Shown here: positions 7,624-17,097 of the stretch, one piece after another
Position numbering within the stretch: the first letter of the stretch is position 1
Layout of the letters: the number at the start of each line of letters is the position of its first letter
Assembly (NCBI GenBank): GCA_035621235.1
Contig: CP141731.1
Location: 806,001-870,000, forward strand
Reading direction: 5' to 3'
DNA from: Actinomycetaceae bacterium MB13-C1-2
Lineage (GTDB): Bacteria > Actinomycetota > Actinomycetes > Actinomycetales > Actinomycetaceae
DNA length: 64,000 bases
Notes under the pieces: model-generated
Database searches by the model: none
What the model was told of the DNA's origin: nothing
The model's input: the letters and a program-made list of their open reading frames with translations, nothing else
Program-made: the position numbers and the translations under genes

Positions 7624-7884
7624 CTAGATTTCCGGAAGATCATCCAGATTGTTTCGCAACGTGTTATCACGGTCTGTTCTCAAGTACTTGCCTGAGGCGC
7701 CATTCACTACGCGAATCCATGTACTCTTTTCGGGCCACGCCACGTAATACCGGTGACCTCCCTGCTCTATATCTCTAATACAGTCATAGGAAGACCTGAC
7801 AGACCACGCCTGTCCTAGATTTCCCAGACCTATTATGTTTCCGTTTCTATCTTTGCGGGTATGTGTAACCATTCGGTCGCTCAT
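7624..7884 (-). CDS. DUF3892 domain protein
   Basis: This 86-residue protein has the DUF3892 pattern: MVTHTRKDRNGNIIGLGN, WSVRSSYDCIRDIEQG, RYYVAW and a C-terminal SGKYLRTDRDNTLRNNLDDLP. The domain is common as a single small protein in bacteria and has no established function. AGGAG precedes the ATG by 6 bases, so it is likely translated. It points away from the CRISPR operon and toward the toxin-antitoxin pair, ending 69 bases after the antitoxin stop on the opposite strand. Nothing in the sequence links it to CRISPR immunity except position. Confidence 0.85.
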   Translation of the reverse strand: MSDRMVTHTRKDRNGNIIGLGNLGQAWSVRSSYDCIRDIEQGGHRYYVAWPEKSTWIRVVNGASGKYLRTDRDNTLRNNLDDLPEI

Positions 7885-8141
7885 TGCTACTCCTATTTTG
7901 CGTCCGTCCGACAGCCGCTTTGGCCATCAGTAAACCCGAAGGGAACCAGCCAATCTCGTTCGCTACGATAGAGAGGCGCCGTGTGCGCAACTCAATCCCT
8001 TTCGGGCGACCGGCTTGGGTTCGGCTGCAACGGACCCAGGCCGGAACACCAACCCAACCCTTGGTGTCGCATCTGACACTACCAGATGATCAAACATAAT
8101 CGATACTCATTGGACTGCGTATTGGTGTTGTAGAATTACTG

Positions 8142-8350
8142 TGACTCGCCCACACCTCGGTTGGGATGATCCAATAATCGACACACATGCATAATGGTCG
8201 TTATTTTGATCCTCGCGAAGGCGAGGTTCCGAGCTTACTGAGACCAGCACTCACTCCCGACGGAAAGGTGTGGGCGAGTCATCCTACTAGCGTCGTGTGG
8301 GCGATTCTGCTAATGAAAGCTACTAGGACACCTCGATCTTTCAGTCCTAG
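8142..8350. repeat. Structured non-coding region upstream of cas3: 16-bp inverted repeat and hairpins
   Basis: TGACTCGCCCACACCT (8142-8157) and AGGTGTGGGCGAGTCA (8266-8281) are a perfect 16-bp inverted pair enclosing 108 bases. A near copy of the right arm (GTGTGGGCGATTC) follows at 8295-8307. Inside is a GC hairpin CCTCGC-GAAG-GCGAGG at 8212-8227, and behind it CTAGGAC/GTCCTAG at 8323-8350 forms a 7-bp stem. The interior also holds GGGATGATCC (8163-8172), identical to ten bases of the CRISPR repeat, which may be chance. The stretch 7885-8439 has no convincing gene. It probably carries the cas operon promoter and perhaps a small RNA or a miniature mobile element. Confidence 0.55.
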
Positions 8351-8439
8351 ATCGGATACTTCACCAAAGACGGGTGGGACTCTGGAACGCGGCCTATGAT
8401 GAGTTCAGTATCTGTCGACGTAGACAAGAGGCTATACAC

Positions 8440-11253
8440 ATGATCAATCTTGGTCGCCCTGACCATGCCATGACTCGTGCCGCCTGGGCCAAGTTCGATC
8501 GATTCACGGAGAAGTCATATCCACTCTGGGCGCATCTCGAAGATGCGGCCGCAGTTGCGGATCAACTCTATGAAGAATGGCTTTCCAAGTCCCAAAAGCA
8601 ACTACTCATACAAACCTTTGGTGACGCACAACTGGCAAAGAAACTGACCATTTGGCTCGCAGCCGCGCACGACGCAGGCAAAGCAACATCAGCGTTCGCC
8701 ATCAAGGCTCCAGGTCAGCAGTACCAAATGGAACTGGCTGGCTTCATTTTTCCTCGAAACACCCCACCTGCTGCGGATCAGCGAGCCTTCCCCCACGGGC
8801 GTGCCGGACAGGTCGCAGTAGAGAGCTACCTTGACTCTCTCGCAGACAGCTATCCGGCCCAGAAGAGTAAATTCGCAATAGCAGAGATGGTGGGTGGGCA
8901 TCACGGGCAGTTCCCCACGGATGGACCGATACCTGCACCGTATGGCACAAATGAAGATCCAGGATGGTCTGCGGTTCGCCAAGAGCTTCTCCGGCGTGCC
9001 GATCAGATCGCTGAGCTGACCGAAGAGGACTGGCACACCATCCTCTCAGCAGACATTACGGAGCCGGTCCAAGCAATCCTCACAGGGTTCTTGATCGTGT
9101 GCGACTGGATCGCCTCGGACGCTGACCTCTTCCCGTTCATTACTGACCGCAAGGCCTCCGAGCAAGCGAGGCTTGCGCTCGAAGCACTTCAGTTCGGTGA
9201 GCACTGGAAACCCACTGAAGTCACCACTACGGAGGACTACTTCTCTTCGCGATTCCGCATCGACACCCCTCGCCCGGTCCAAACCGAAGCCGTGACGCTA
9301 GCGAACTCGCTGAACGAGCCGAGCCTGATCCTAGTCGAAGCGCCCACGGGCGAAGGTAAGACTGAGATCGCCCTCGCGACAGCGGAAGTCCTCGCGAAAA
9401 AGTTCGGTCTTCATGGGCTGATGGTGGCGCTTCCCACCAGGGCTACAAGCGACGCTATGTTCGGTCGCGTACTCGGGTGGTTGGATAGCTCGATTGGCGA
9501 TGCCGAGCGCGTTTCGGCGACCCTCGCCCACGGAAAGGCGCAGTTCGACCAGGAGATGCAGGCACTCCCTCGCGCACACTCCTATCGCACTATTTACGGG
9601 GATCACCACGATTCGCCGGTCGTTGTTCACGAATGGTTCTCTGGGCGGAAGAAGAGCATATTTCATGATTTTGTAGTCGGGACGGTGGATCAATTACTAT
9701 TTGGCGCGCTGAAGGCGAAGCACCTAGTTCTCCGCCATCTGGGACTAAGTAGCAAGGTCATCGTGATCGATGAGATCCATGCTGCGGACACCTTCATGCA
9801 GACTTATTTGCATCGCGTGCTCGAATGGCTCGGTGCATATGGCGTTCCGGTGGTTGCATTGTCAGCAACCCTGCTTCCCTCCCAGCGCAAAGCCCTGCTC
9901 GAGGCTTATCGCCGCGGAGCGCAGAGCGGAAAGGTAACAAAGCGAAGGCGCCGCGACCGCTCAGGTGACCCGCTGATCGAGGAGTATGCCGACAACCCTA
10001 GCTACCCTTTGATCACCGCGATCAGTGGTACCGAGAGCATCCAAATCTCCCCACCAAAGTCGGATAGGCGGACTACGTTTTCTATTTCAGAAGTAGCAGG
10101 GGGATCAGACGAGGATCTGGTTTCGAGCGTACTCTCGGAAGCTTCAGCCGGGGGTTGTATTGCGGTCGTGCTTGATACCGTAGACCGCGCGCAACGGATA
10201 TTCGCGGCAATCAACGAAGCCTTTGATGGGGAAGTAGAACTGTTCCACTCTCGTTTCACCGCGGAGTCTCGTTCAAGGCGTGAGCGCGAGCTTGTGCGTC
10301 GTCTAGGCAAAGGTGCAGATCGACCATCCTCGATGATCGTTGTAGCAACTCAGGTAATTGAGGCCTCTCTGGACGTCGACTTCGACATGATGTTCACCGA
10401 CTTCGCGCCTACCGATTTGCTGATCCAGCGCATGGGCAGAGTGCACCGCCACAACAGGCCTCTGGAGCAACGTCCACCCTCCATGCGGACACCCCGCATC
10501 ATTTTGTCGGGGGGCTCAGGCATCCTTGAGGGCATGGAACCTCCAGTCTTTGATCGCGGTGTAGCCAAGGTGTACGGCAACTCTCACCTGTACCGATCCG
10601 CGCTTGCACTGCGTGCGCTATTTGGCGGACGAGGGAGGAACGAGGTCGGAATTCCTGAAGATGTGCCCGGCCTGATCCGCGCAACATATGCGGAAGATCC
10701 AGATGTGCCTGAGGAATGGAAGAACCAGTTCGAGGAAGCCGACGCGAAGCAAAAGGAGCATGAGGCGGATCAGGCGCACCGCTCCAGAGCATTCGCCATC
10801 AATTCCCCCGGCCGTGGAAATATCGTCAACTGGAGTCGTCTCGCGATGAAGGAAGCTTCCGAAGAGGTCGGCGCCGCTCAAGTGCGGGACGCGGAGCTCT
10901 CTGTAGAGGTAGTCATCATTCAGAAAAAGGATAGCCGACTGTACTCTCTACCGTGGCTTCCAGATGGTTACGGGGATGTCGAAGTAGGCCTGAGGGAGAT
11001 AGAGGCCCCACTTGCCAGGCAGGTTGCGACTTGCACAGTTTCGCTTCCGTCTTGGCTAACGATGGGCCCCAATCTCGACAAAGTCCTTGATGACCTTGAA
11101 GGCAATGGCATCGAGGGTTGGCAAACGTCCTACTGGCTGCGAGGAGTCCTCCCTCTGATCCTCGATGAGAACCTGCAGACCACCTTGAACGGATACGTAG
11201 TTCGATACGACAGAGACCTAGGCCTATTGGTAGAACGCGAGGCGGTCAAATGA
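8440..11253 (+). CDS. cas3: CRISPR-associated nuclease/helicase Cas3 (type I-E)
   Basis: The ATG at 8440 is chosen because MINLGRPDHAMTRAAWAKF matches the usual Cas3 beginning; an upstream extension to 8374 has no homology. The N-terminal HD nuclease domain holds LWAHLEDA, AAAHDAGKAT and VGGHHGQFP. The superfamily-2 helicase follows with Walker A EAPTGEGKTE near residue 310, ALPTRATSDAM, box II IVIDEIHAAD, ALSATLL, and motif VI in LIQRMGRVHRHNR. A C-terminal domain completes 937 residues. Cas3 is recruited to Cascade-bound DNA, nicks it and degrades it from 3' to 5' with ATP. All catalytic motifs look intact. The stop overlaps the casA start by 4 bases, so it leads the cas operon. Confidence 0.97.
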   Translation: MINLGRPDHAMTRAAWAKFDRFTEKSYPLWAHLEDAAAVADQLYEEWLSKSQKQLLIQTFGDAQLAKKLTIWLAAAHDAGKATSAFAIKAPGQQYQMELAGFIFPRNTPPAADQRAFPHGRAGQVAVESYLDSLADSYPAQKSKFAIAEMVGGHHGQFPTDGPIPAPYGTNEDPGWSAVRQELLRRADQIAELTEEDWHTILSADITEPVQAILTGFLIVCDWIASDADLFPFITDRKASEQARLALEALQFGEHWKPTEVTTTEDYFSSRFRIDTPRPVQTEAVTLANSLNEPSLILVEAPTGEGKTEIALATAEVLAKKFGLHGLMVALPTRATSDAMFGRVLGWLDSSIGDAERVSATLAHGKAQFDQEMQALPRAHSYRTIYGDHHDSPVVVHEWFSGRKKSIFHDFVVGTVDQLLFGALKAKHLVLRHLGLSSKVIVIDEIHAADTFMQTYLHRVLEWLGAYGVPVVALSATLLPSQRKALLEAYRRGAQSGKVTKRRRRDRSGDPLIEEYADNPSYPLITAISGTESIQISPPKSDRRTTFSISEVAGGSDEDLVSSVLSEASAGGCIAVVLDTVDRAQRIFAAINEAFDGEVELFHSRFTAESRSRRERELVRRLGKGADRPSSMIVVATQVIEASLDVDFDMMFTDFAPTDLLIQRMGRVHRHNRPLEQRPPSMRTPRIILSGGSGILEGMEPPVFDRGVAKVYGNSHLYRSALALRALFGGRGRNEVGIPEDVPGLIRATYAEDPDVPEEWKNQFEEADAKQKEHEADQAHRSRAFAINSPGRGNIVNWSRLAMKEASEEVGAAQVRDAELSVEVVIIQKKDSRLYSLPWLPDGYGDVEVGLREIEAPLARQVATCTVSLPSWLTMGPNLDKVLDDLEGNGIEGWQTSYWLRGVLPLILDENLQTTLNGYVVRYDRDLGLLVEREAVK

Positions 11254-12926
11254 CAGAAGAACCATTCTCTGCTGAGGTTCAGGAGTTCAACCTCATAGAT
11301 GAGGACTGGATTCCGGTGATTGATATGAAGGGAATCGAGCGGGAGGTGTCGATAAGAGAGGCGCTCCTACATGCAGAAGACTTCCGAGATATCACTGGAG
11401 AGTTGCTCACCGTAAGGTTCGCGATTCTTCGAGTTCTTCTGGCAATCATCTACCGTGCCTTTGACGAGGAAATCGACGGCGAGCCACTGCAATACTGGGG
11501 TGAGCTGTGGCGAGAAGGACAACTTCCTGCAGAACTCATCGAACCATATCTAGATGACTGGCATCATCGCTTCGACTTACTCTCCCCGACAGAACCATTC
11601 ATGCAGGTCCCAACACTACGAACAGCCAAGGATGAGTGGAAGCCCGTAGACCTGATTGTTGCCGATGTAGACACGGACAAACCACTATTCACCATGCGTA
11701 GCGAGTTGAAGTCGTTAAGCTTCTCGGAAGCCGCTCGCTGGCTAATCCACACAAACGCCTACGACTACTCCGGTATCAAATCCGGAGCCGTCGGTGATGA
11801 GCGAGTAAAGGGTGGGCGCGGATATCCCATGGGAGTCGGTTGGTGCGGTTGGCTCGGTGGTGTCGCTTTGACGGGCAAGAACCTCCGGGAAACCCTGCTC
11901 CTTAACTACATCGCCGGGAGGACAGTAGAAACTCCGGACGATCTTCCCGTTTGGGAAGAGCCGGTTTTGCCCGACGGAGAGCGGAATCCAAAAGACCTCT
12001 CCCATGTCGGCGCAGTGTCGCTCATGACTTGGCCGCAGCGTCGACTACGACTCAGGGCTGGTAAGGATCAGATAACAGGCGTTTTGGTGTCCAATGGAGA
12101 CCCGCTGGACTACACCATGCAGTGGACAAATGAAGTCATGTCCGGATGGAGATTCAGCCAGCCTCAAACAACAAAAGCTAAGGCTGTTCGCTACATGCCC
12201 CGTACATTCAGTGCTGGGCAGGCACTTTGGAGGGGTCTGACAACGTTGATTCCTTACGGTGAATCAGCACAACTAGATAAGAAGTTGCAGGAGAAGTGGA
12301 ACGTCAAAGACGCGGCCCAGCCTGCTGCCGTTGTTGAGTGGCTCGCCCAACTGACAAAATACAAGCTCATCCCAGCGGACTACGTAGTCGAAGTAAGCGC
12401 CGTGACTATGGAGTACGGGGCGCAGATGTCGAGCTACACCGAGGTGGTCTCCGACAGACTCGCGTTTGCGGCTGCTCTAGCTGAGATAACCGATGGTGGC
12501 GACTTGTTACAACTGGCGCAGAATGCCGTGACAAGAACCGAACGTGGAGTCCGGGCGCTTCAATACTTGGCACAAGACGTTGACAGAGCCGCTGGAGGGT
12601 CCGGTGAGAGTTCAGGAGTGACCGCGTCAGAACGCGCATACGCCGAGTTCGATCAGTCATTCCGTGGCTGGCTCCTCAAGGTCAAACCCGGATGCGATGG
12701 CGAAGAATTGCTTGACGACTGGACCGAGCACGTGCGCAAGACCATACGGAAACGTGCTGAAGCATTAGTTGCTGAAGCGCCACCTTCAGCTTGGATCGGT
12801 CGTCCGGATGGCGTCAGCGGGAAGGTGCTCAGCGTACCCACAGCAATGAACAAGTTTGAGAAGAACATCTATTACGGGTTAGGTGGGAATACCCAAAAGG
12901 AGAAGGACTCCCAGAATGATGACTAG
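11250..12926 (+). CDS. casA: Cascade large subunit CasA/Cse1
   Basis: The 558-residue protein opens with FNLIDEDWIPVIDMKG, the standard Cse1 start, followed by a helix-rich N-terminal region with LLAIIYRAFD and FDLLSPTEPFMQVP. A C-terminal four-helix bundle lies at about residues 370-540. Cse1 recognises the PAM in target DNA and helps unwind it, and it docks Cas3. It begins 4 bases before the cas3 stop (ATGA) and its end overlaps casB by 11 bases, so translation is coupled along the operon. Confidence 0.95.
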   Translation: MTEEPFSAEVQEFNLIDEDWIPVIDMKGIEREVSIREALLHAEDFRDITGELLTVRFAILRVLLAIIYRAFDEEIDGEPLQYWGELWREGQLPAELIEPYLDDWHHRFDLLSPTEPFMQVPTLRTAKDEWKPVDLIVADVDTDKPLFTMRSELKSLSFSEAARWLIHTNAYDYSGIKSGAVGDERVKGGRGYPMGVGWCGWLGGVALTGKNLRETLLLNYIAGRTVETPDDLPVWEEPVLPDGERNPKDLSHVGAVSLMTWPQRRLRLRAGKDQITGVLVSNGDPLDYTMQWTNEVMSGWRFSQPQTTKAKAVRYMPRTFSAGQALWRGLTTLIPYGESAQLDKKLQEKWNVKDAAQPAAVVEWLAQLTKYKLIPADYVVEVSAVTMEYGAQMSSYTEVVSDRLAFAAALAEITDGGDLLQLAQNAVTRTERGVRALQYLAQDVDRAAGGSGESSGVTASERAYAEFDQSFRGWLLKVKPGCDGEELLDDWTEHVRKTIRKRAEALVAEAPPSAWIGRPDGVSGKVLSVPTAMNKFEKNIYYGLGGNTQKEKDSQNDD

Positions 12927-13548
12927 TGGACAAGAACCGCGCTCGACAAATACGGAGCTTCGTTCTCACGTCTCTAAGCATGTGAGCCAAATGCAGAGGC
13001 GCTATCTTGCAAAAGATTCTCGCGCTCGCGCCACGCTCGCTGAGTTGCGACGTGCGAACCCCTCCTCAGAAGAGGGCGTTCTACAGGCATTGACGATTGG
13101 ATTTCAGGAAGTTCCTGCGTCCCTTATTGGATACGGAGACGAACCAAGTCGTGCAGAGGCGGCTATTGCCGCATCACTAATTCTCTATGCAACTCACCAG
13201 CAGTCTCTCAGTGAAGGCGCACACCAGTCCGGCTGGGGTCTAGGCCGCGCTGTGCGAAGACTAGCGAATCCGTCTGAGGGCGACACTCGAGAGAAACCGG
13301 TAATGCGGAGGTTCAACGCTCTGGCCACATCGACAAGTCTGGCCGAGGCTACGGTTCACTTGCGTGGCCTAATCACTCAGTTTCGAAACGAGAAGATACC
13401 TCTTGATTACGGAAGATTGGCGGAAGACCTGTATTGGCTTCAGTCCCCTCAATCTAGAACCCGCGTGAGGCTCGGATGGGCTCGCGATCTGGCTCGAATC
13501 GACTCGCCCACCCAATCCCCCGATACGACTGAACCCGCCGAACAATAG
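12916..13548 (+). CDS. casB: Cascade small subunit CasB/Cse2
   Basis: The open frame reaches further upstream, but the start is placed at ATG 12916, inside the last codons of casA, with AGGAGAAGGA 6-8 bases before it. The 210-residue, almost all-helical product contains RARATLAELRRANPS, GAHQSGWGLGRAVRRLA and RRFNALATSTSLAEATVHLRG (the last given here in part as RRFNALATS). These are hallmarks of Cse2, which sits as a dimer on the belly of Cascade and stabilises the non-target strand. The C-terminal 15 residues are polar and probably disordered. Confidence 0.92.
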   Translation: MMTSGQEPRSTNTELRSHVSKHVSQMQRRYLAKDSRARATLAELRRANPSSEEGVLQALTIGFQEVPASLIGYGDEPSRAEAAIAASLILYATHQQSLSEGAHQSGWGLGRAVRRLANPSEGDTREKPVMRRFNALATSTSLAEATVHLRGLITQFRNEKIPLDYGRLAEDLYWLQSPQSRTRVRLGWARDLARIDSPTQSPDTTEPAEQ

Positions 13549-13582
13549 CCAAAACCAACCACAGAGATCCCAGGAGATACCA

Positions 13583-14737
13583 ATGACGCATTCCGACAAC
13601 ACTTTCATCGACATCCACGTGCTACAGACGGTCCCACCCTCGTGCATTAACAGAGACGACACCGGCTCCCCGAAAAGCGCAGTCTATGGAGGAGTGAAGC
13701 GAGCCCGCGTCTCAAGCCAAGCATGGAAGCGCGCTACTCGAAGTGTATTCCGGGACTCTCTAGACGAAAGCGAGCTCGGAGAACGGACACTCAAGTTGGT
13801 AGATCGGATTGCTAAGAGAATCCGAGATCTTGACCCGGATCGCGACGAAACAGCCTCGGTCCAGCTCGCGAACAAGGTTCTTTCTGCTTCTGGTATCAAG
13901 GTGAAGGTTGAGAAGAAGAAGACCAAGGACGATTCAGATGAGAACACCGCGGAAGAGCATAAGACCGGATATCTGGTTTTCCTTTCGCGAGCTCAGATCG
14001 AAGCTTTGGCGGAGCTTGCGGCGAATGCACCGGATGGAGAGTTCTCAAAGTCAGAAGCGCAGAAGGCCCTAAAAGGGGCTTCATCTATCGACGTTGCACT
14101 CTTCGGCCGAATGATCGCTGATGCTCCAGAACTTAATGTCGACGCGGCCTGCCAAGTAAGCCACGCCATCTCCGTGCACGAAGTCGTCTCCGAGTTCGAC
14201 TACTTCACGGCTGTCGATGATAACGCTCCGGAAGATAACGCGGGAGCCGGGATGATCGGGACAGTCGAGTTTAACTCCTCAACCCTCTATCGGTACGCAA
14301 CCATCGACGCGGTGCGCCTCTCTGAGAACCTCGGTTCAAAAGAAGCCGCCGTCCGAGCCGTCGACGCTTTCATTCGCGCATTTATCCTCAGCATGCCGAC
14401 CGGCAAGCAGAACACTTTTGCAAACAGAACACGGCCGGGTTTCGTCATGGTCCAGGTCCGCTCAGATCAACCGACGAATCTTGTGGGTGCGTTCGAGGAT
14501 CCGGTGCGGCCCGATGCCGATGGTGGAGTCCTCTCAGCCGCAGCGGTTGAGCTTCTGGAGTTTGCCGAGGCGGGCGACAAAGCCTATGGGACACATCCCG
14601 TGATTGATGCCGAGATGGTCGCAGATCCGCGAGCGCTCAAGATGCTTAGGAGTAAGGGTGCTGATTCCTCCATTGGACTGGACGAACTTGTGTCCACGGC
14701 AGTTGAAGCAACCCGATCTCGCCTGGTAGGCGAGTGA
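13583..14737 (+). CDS. cas7e: Cascade backbone protein Cas7/Cse4 (CasC)
   Basis: The 384-residue protein begins with FIDIHVLQTVPPSCINRDD and AVYGGVKRARVSSQAWKRATR, the classic type I-E Cas7 opening. An RNA-recognition fold with a long charged insertion at about residues 100-130 (KVEKKKTKDDSDENTAEEH) follows, then SMPTGKQNTFANRTRP. Six copies would line the crRNA in Cascade. AGGAGA lies 8 bases before the ATG. It follows casB by 34 bases, the only real gap within the operon, and its last codons overlap the start of cas5. Confidence 0.97.
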   Translation: MTHSDNTFIDIHVLQTVPPSCINRDDTGSPKSAVYGGVKRARVSSQAWKRATRSVFRDSLDESELGERTLKLVDRIAKRIRDLDPDRDETASVQLANKVLSASGIKVKVEKKKTKDDSDENTAEEHKTGYLVFLSRAQIEALAELAANAPDGEFSKSEAQKALKGASSIDVALFGRMIADAPELNVDAACQVSHAISVHEVVSEFDYFTAVDDNAPEDNAGAGMIGTVEFNSSTLYRYATIDAVRLSENLGSKEAAVRAVDAFIRAFILSMPTGKQNTFANRTRPGFVMVQVRSDQPTNLVGAFEDPVRPDADGGVLSAAAVELLEFAEAGDKAYGTHPVIDAEMVADPRALKMLRSKGADSSIGLDELVSTAVEATRSRLVGE

Positions 14738-15435
14738 TGTCAACCCTCGTACTCGAACTCTCTGGCCCCCTCCAGGCGTGGGGTGACGAGAGTCGGTTCG
14801 TCCGCAGGGACACCAGGATGCTGCCAACAAAGAGCGGTGTCGTTGGACTGCTAGCCGCGGCTTTGGGGCGTCGAAGAATCGATCCAATCGAAGACCTCGC
14901 CGGTCTCCGGTTTGGAGTTCGCCAAGAACAGCCTGGCGAACTCGTGAGAGATTTCCAGACGGCAATTGATTGGCGTACTGGAAAAGCTAAACCGCTATCC
15001 CAACGCTACTACGTGGGGGACGCAAAGTTCTTAGCCTTCATTGAGGGGGACTCAACCCTACTGGAAGGACTCGCCGGAGCCATCAAATCTCCGGTGTTTC
15101 CGCTCTACCTAGGACGACGTGCGTGTCCGCCGGGCACTCGCCTCGTCCTCGGTATCAGAGACGGAGACATCGAGGATGCGATAGAGAGCGAGCCTTGGAG
15201 AGCCTCCGAGAGATACATGCGAACGCAGCCTAGGGATGCAATGCTCCTCTACTCCCGGGATGCTGGTCCTTACGACGTGAGTGATGAAATGGTTCGTGAC
15301 GTGCCTGTTAGCTTCGATCCTCGTAATCGCGAGTATGCGTGGAGGAGTGTCGTGCACGGCTGGTCCCGGGTGACGAATCCAGAAGGAGTTCCCTCGGACG
15401 AACATGACGTGATGCAACTTCTGGGAGGTATTTGA
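14737..15435 (+). CDS. cas5e: Cas5 of type I-E (CasD)
   Basis: The ATG at 14737 shares its A with the cas7 stop and yields MSTLVLELSGPLQAWGDESR, the family start; a GTG one codon earlier is possible. RDTRMLPTKSGVVGLLAAALGR follows (in part: PTKSGVVGLLAAA), and near residue 90 QRYYVGDAKFLAF, all conserved. The 232-residue protein caps the 5' handle of the crRNA in Cascade. The stop overlaps cas6e by one base. Confidence 0.96.
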   Translation: MSTLVLELSGPLQAWGDESRFVRRDTRMLPTKSGVVGLLAAALGRRRIDPIEDLAGLRFGVRQEQPGELVRDFQTAIDWRTGKAKPLSQRYYVGDAKFLAFIEGDSTLLEGLAGAIKSPVFPLYLGRRACPPGTRLVLGIRDGDIEDAIESEPWRASERYMRTQPRDAMLLYSRDAGPYDVSDEMVRDVPVSFDPRNREYAWRSVVHGWSRVTNPEGVPSDEHDVMQLLGGI

Positions 15436-16094
15436 TGTATTTGACTCGGATGTACCTAAACCCGAGGCGTCGGCAGACACTCAGAATGTCCAAGGACCCT
15501 CAGGTTTTGCACGCAGCGGTCGAGTCGGCATTCCCTCCCACCGAGAATCGCGGTCGCATACTGTGGCGACTCGACGAGAGTGCGAGTCAAACAGCGTTGC
15601 TAATCGTCAGTCGGGATATTCCATCACTGGAGCATTTGCAGGAGCAAGCCGGCTGGGAAACGGAAAGAACATGGGATTCTCGTGAGTACGATCCGCTACT
15701 TACGCGACTACATAAAGGCCAACGATACCGCTTCCGCCTCACCGCTAATCCAACTCACATCGTCACAGGACCCGACGGAACAAAACGCCGGAAAGCCCAC
15801 GTTTCTGAACGCTACCAAGCTGAGTGGCTGCAAGAACGAGCCGAGAGCATCGGCGTGAAGTGGATTGATAGTTCTACCGAAGATGAGAGTGCAGCTCCGC
15901 TAGTAACAAAGCGTGAAACTCTTCGTTTCAAGCGGGGTCAGAATCATGTGACGCTCGCCCGAGTAACTTTTGAAGGTGGCCTGGAAGTGATCGACGCCGA
16001 TGCACTTCGTTCGGTACTCGTGGAAGGTATCGGAAGAGGAAAAGCGTACGGTTGCGGTCTCATGACCCTCGCACCAGCACGGTCCACCGGGTAG
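15435..16094 (+). CDS. cas6e: crRNA-processing endoribonuclease Cas6e (CasE)
   Basis: MYLTRMYLNPRRRQTLRM at the start is diagnostic for Cas6e, and the C-terminal GIGRGKAYGCGLMTLAP is the glycine-rich loop that grips the repeat stem. The conserved catalytic histidine lies in the QVLHAAVESAFP segment around residue 25. The 219-residue protein cuts each repeat at the base of its hairpin, leaving an 8-base handle (ATGATCCC expected here) on the crRNA. The frame carries a small Glu/Ser insertion near residue 150. Confidence 0.96.
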   Translation: MYLTRMYLNPRRRQTLRMSKDPQVLHAAVESAFPPTENRGRILWRLDESASQTALLIVSRDIPSLEHLQEQAGWETERTWDSREYDPLLTRLHKGQRYRFRLTANPTHIVTGPDGTKRRKAHVSERYQAEWLQERAESIGVKWIDSSTEDESAAPLVTKRETLRFKRGQNHVTLARVTFEGGLEVIDADALRSVLVEGIGRGKAYGCGLMTLAPARSTG

Positions 16095-16105
16095 CGAGAG
16101 TTAGC

Positions 16106-17095
16106 ATGGCTGACACGATGCCGGGTGTTGTCCCATCGAACCCATCAGAGCTCGCACGAGTTGAGGACAGAATTTCGTTCGTGTATTTGGAACACGCGGT
16201 AATTGCTCGTGACGCGAATGCGCTGACGGCGACTACTGAAGATGGCGTTGTGCACATCCCCAGCGCAGCATTACTCGTACTAATGCTTGGCCCAGGAACG
16301 AACGTCACCCACCAGGCGATGGCCGTGATAGCGGACAGCGGGACATCGGTCGTGTGGGTCGGAGAGCGTGGCGTCCGGTATTACGCGGGTGGGCGCCCTC
16401 TTGCTCGGTCTACCAAGCTTCTGGTCAAACAGGCTCGGATCGTCTCCAGTAATCGAGAGCGCATGAAGGTCGCGCGCGAAATGTATGCAATGCGCTTTCC
16501 AAATGAAGATGTTTCTGGCCTTACGATGCAGCAACTTCGCGGCCGAGAAGGTGCTCGAGTAAGAAATGTGTATCGAGACTGGTCCAAGAAAACAGGGGTT
16601 GAATGGGGACGCAGAGACTATAATCCCGAAGATTTCGCGGGAGGAGATCCCATTAATCAAGCACTCTCGGCCTCAAACGCCTGTCTGTATGGTCTAGTTC
16701 AGGCTGCGGTTGTCGCGATAGGTTGTTCTCCTGGACTTGGGATCGTGCACACGGGACATGACCGAAGCTTCGTCTACGACATCGCCGACTTGTACAAAGC
16801 GGAGACATCAATACCCGTATCCTTCGAAGCGACTGCCGAGTATCAAGAGTCCCTAACAGGTGACCCGAAGCTTGACGCGCTGGCTAATCGCGACTTCGGT
16901 GGCGATGTGCGGCGGAGAATGCGGGATAGCTTCATGAACGACAAGCTCACAAAGCGCGTCGTTCGTGACGTAGTCCGGCTACTGAACATAGGGGAAGTAG
17001 ACCTCGTCTATGACGGCGAGGGAGAAAACTTGCTCTGGGATGCCAGTGGCGAAGTCGAAGGAGGAGTGAGTTTCAACGAGGATGCTCGAGGCTGA
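16106..17095 (+). CDS. cas1: Spacer integrase Cas1 (type I-E)
   Basis: The ATG at 16106 is preferred to upstream codons because a GCGAGAG purine run precedes it and the body of Cas1 follows. The 329-residue protein holds ISFVYLEHAVIARD, a glutamate-containing GREGARVRNVYRDW near residue 155, and GHDRSFVYDIADLYK near 225 with the conserved His and Asp. These three acidic/His positions bind the metal in the integrase. With Cas2 it inserts new spacers at the leader end. Eleven bases separate it from cas6e. Confidence 0.96.
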   Translation: MADTMPGVVPSNPSELARVEDRISFVYLEHAVIARDANALTATTEDGVVHIPSAALLVLMLGPGTNVTHQAMAVIADSGTSVVWVGERGVRYYAGGRPLARSTKLLVKQARIVSSNRERMKVAREMYAMRFPNEDVSGLTMQQLRGREGARVRNVYRDWSKKTGVEWGRRDYNPEDFAGGDPINQALSASNACLYGLVQAAVVAIGCSPGLGIVHTGHDRSFVYDIADLYKAETSIPVSFEATAEYQESLTGDPKLDALANRDFGGDVRRRMRDSFMNDKLTKRVVRDVVRLLNIGEVDLVYDGEGENLLWDASGEVEGGVSFNEDARG

Positions 17096-17097
17096 CG

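Noticed and set aside
7884-8099. Plus-strand frame opposite the start of the DUF3892 gene
   Set aside because: No ribosome site, no recognisable family and a composition typical of random translation.
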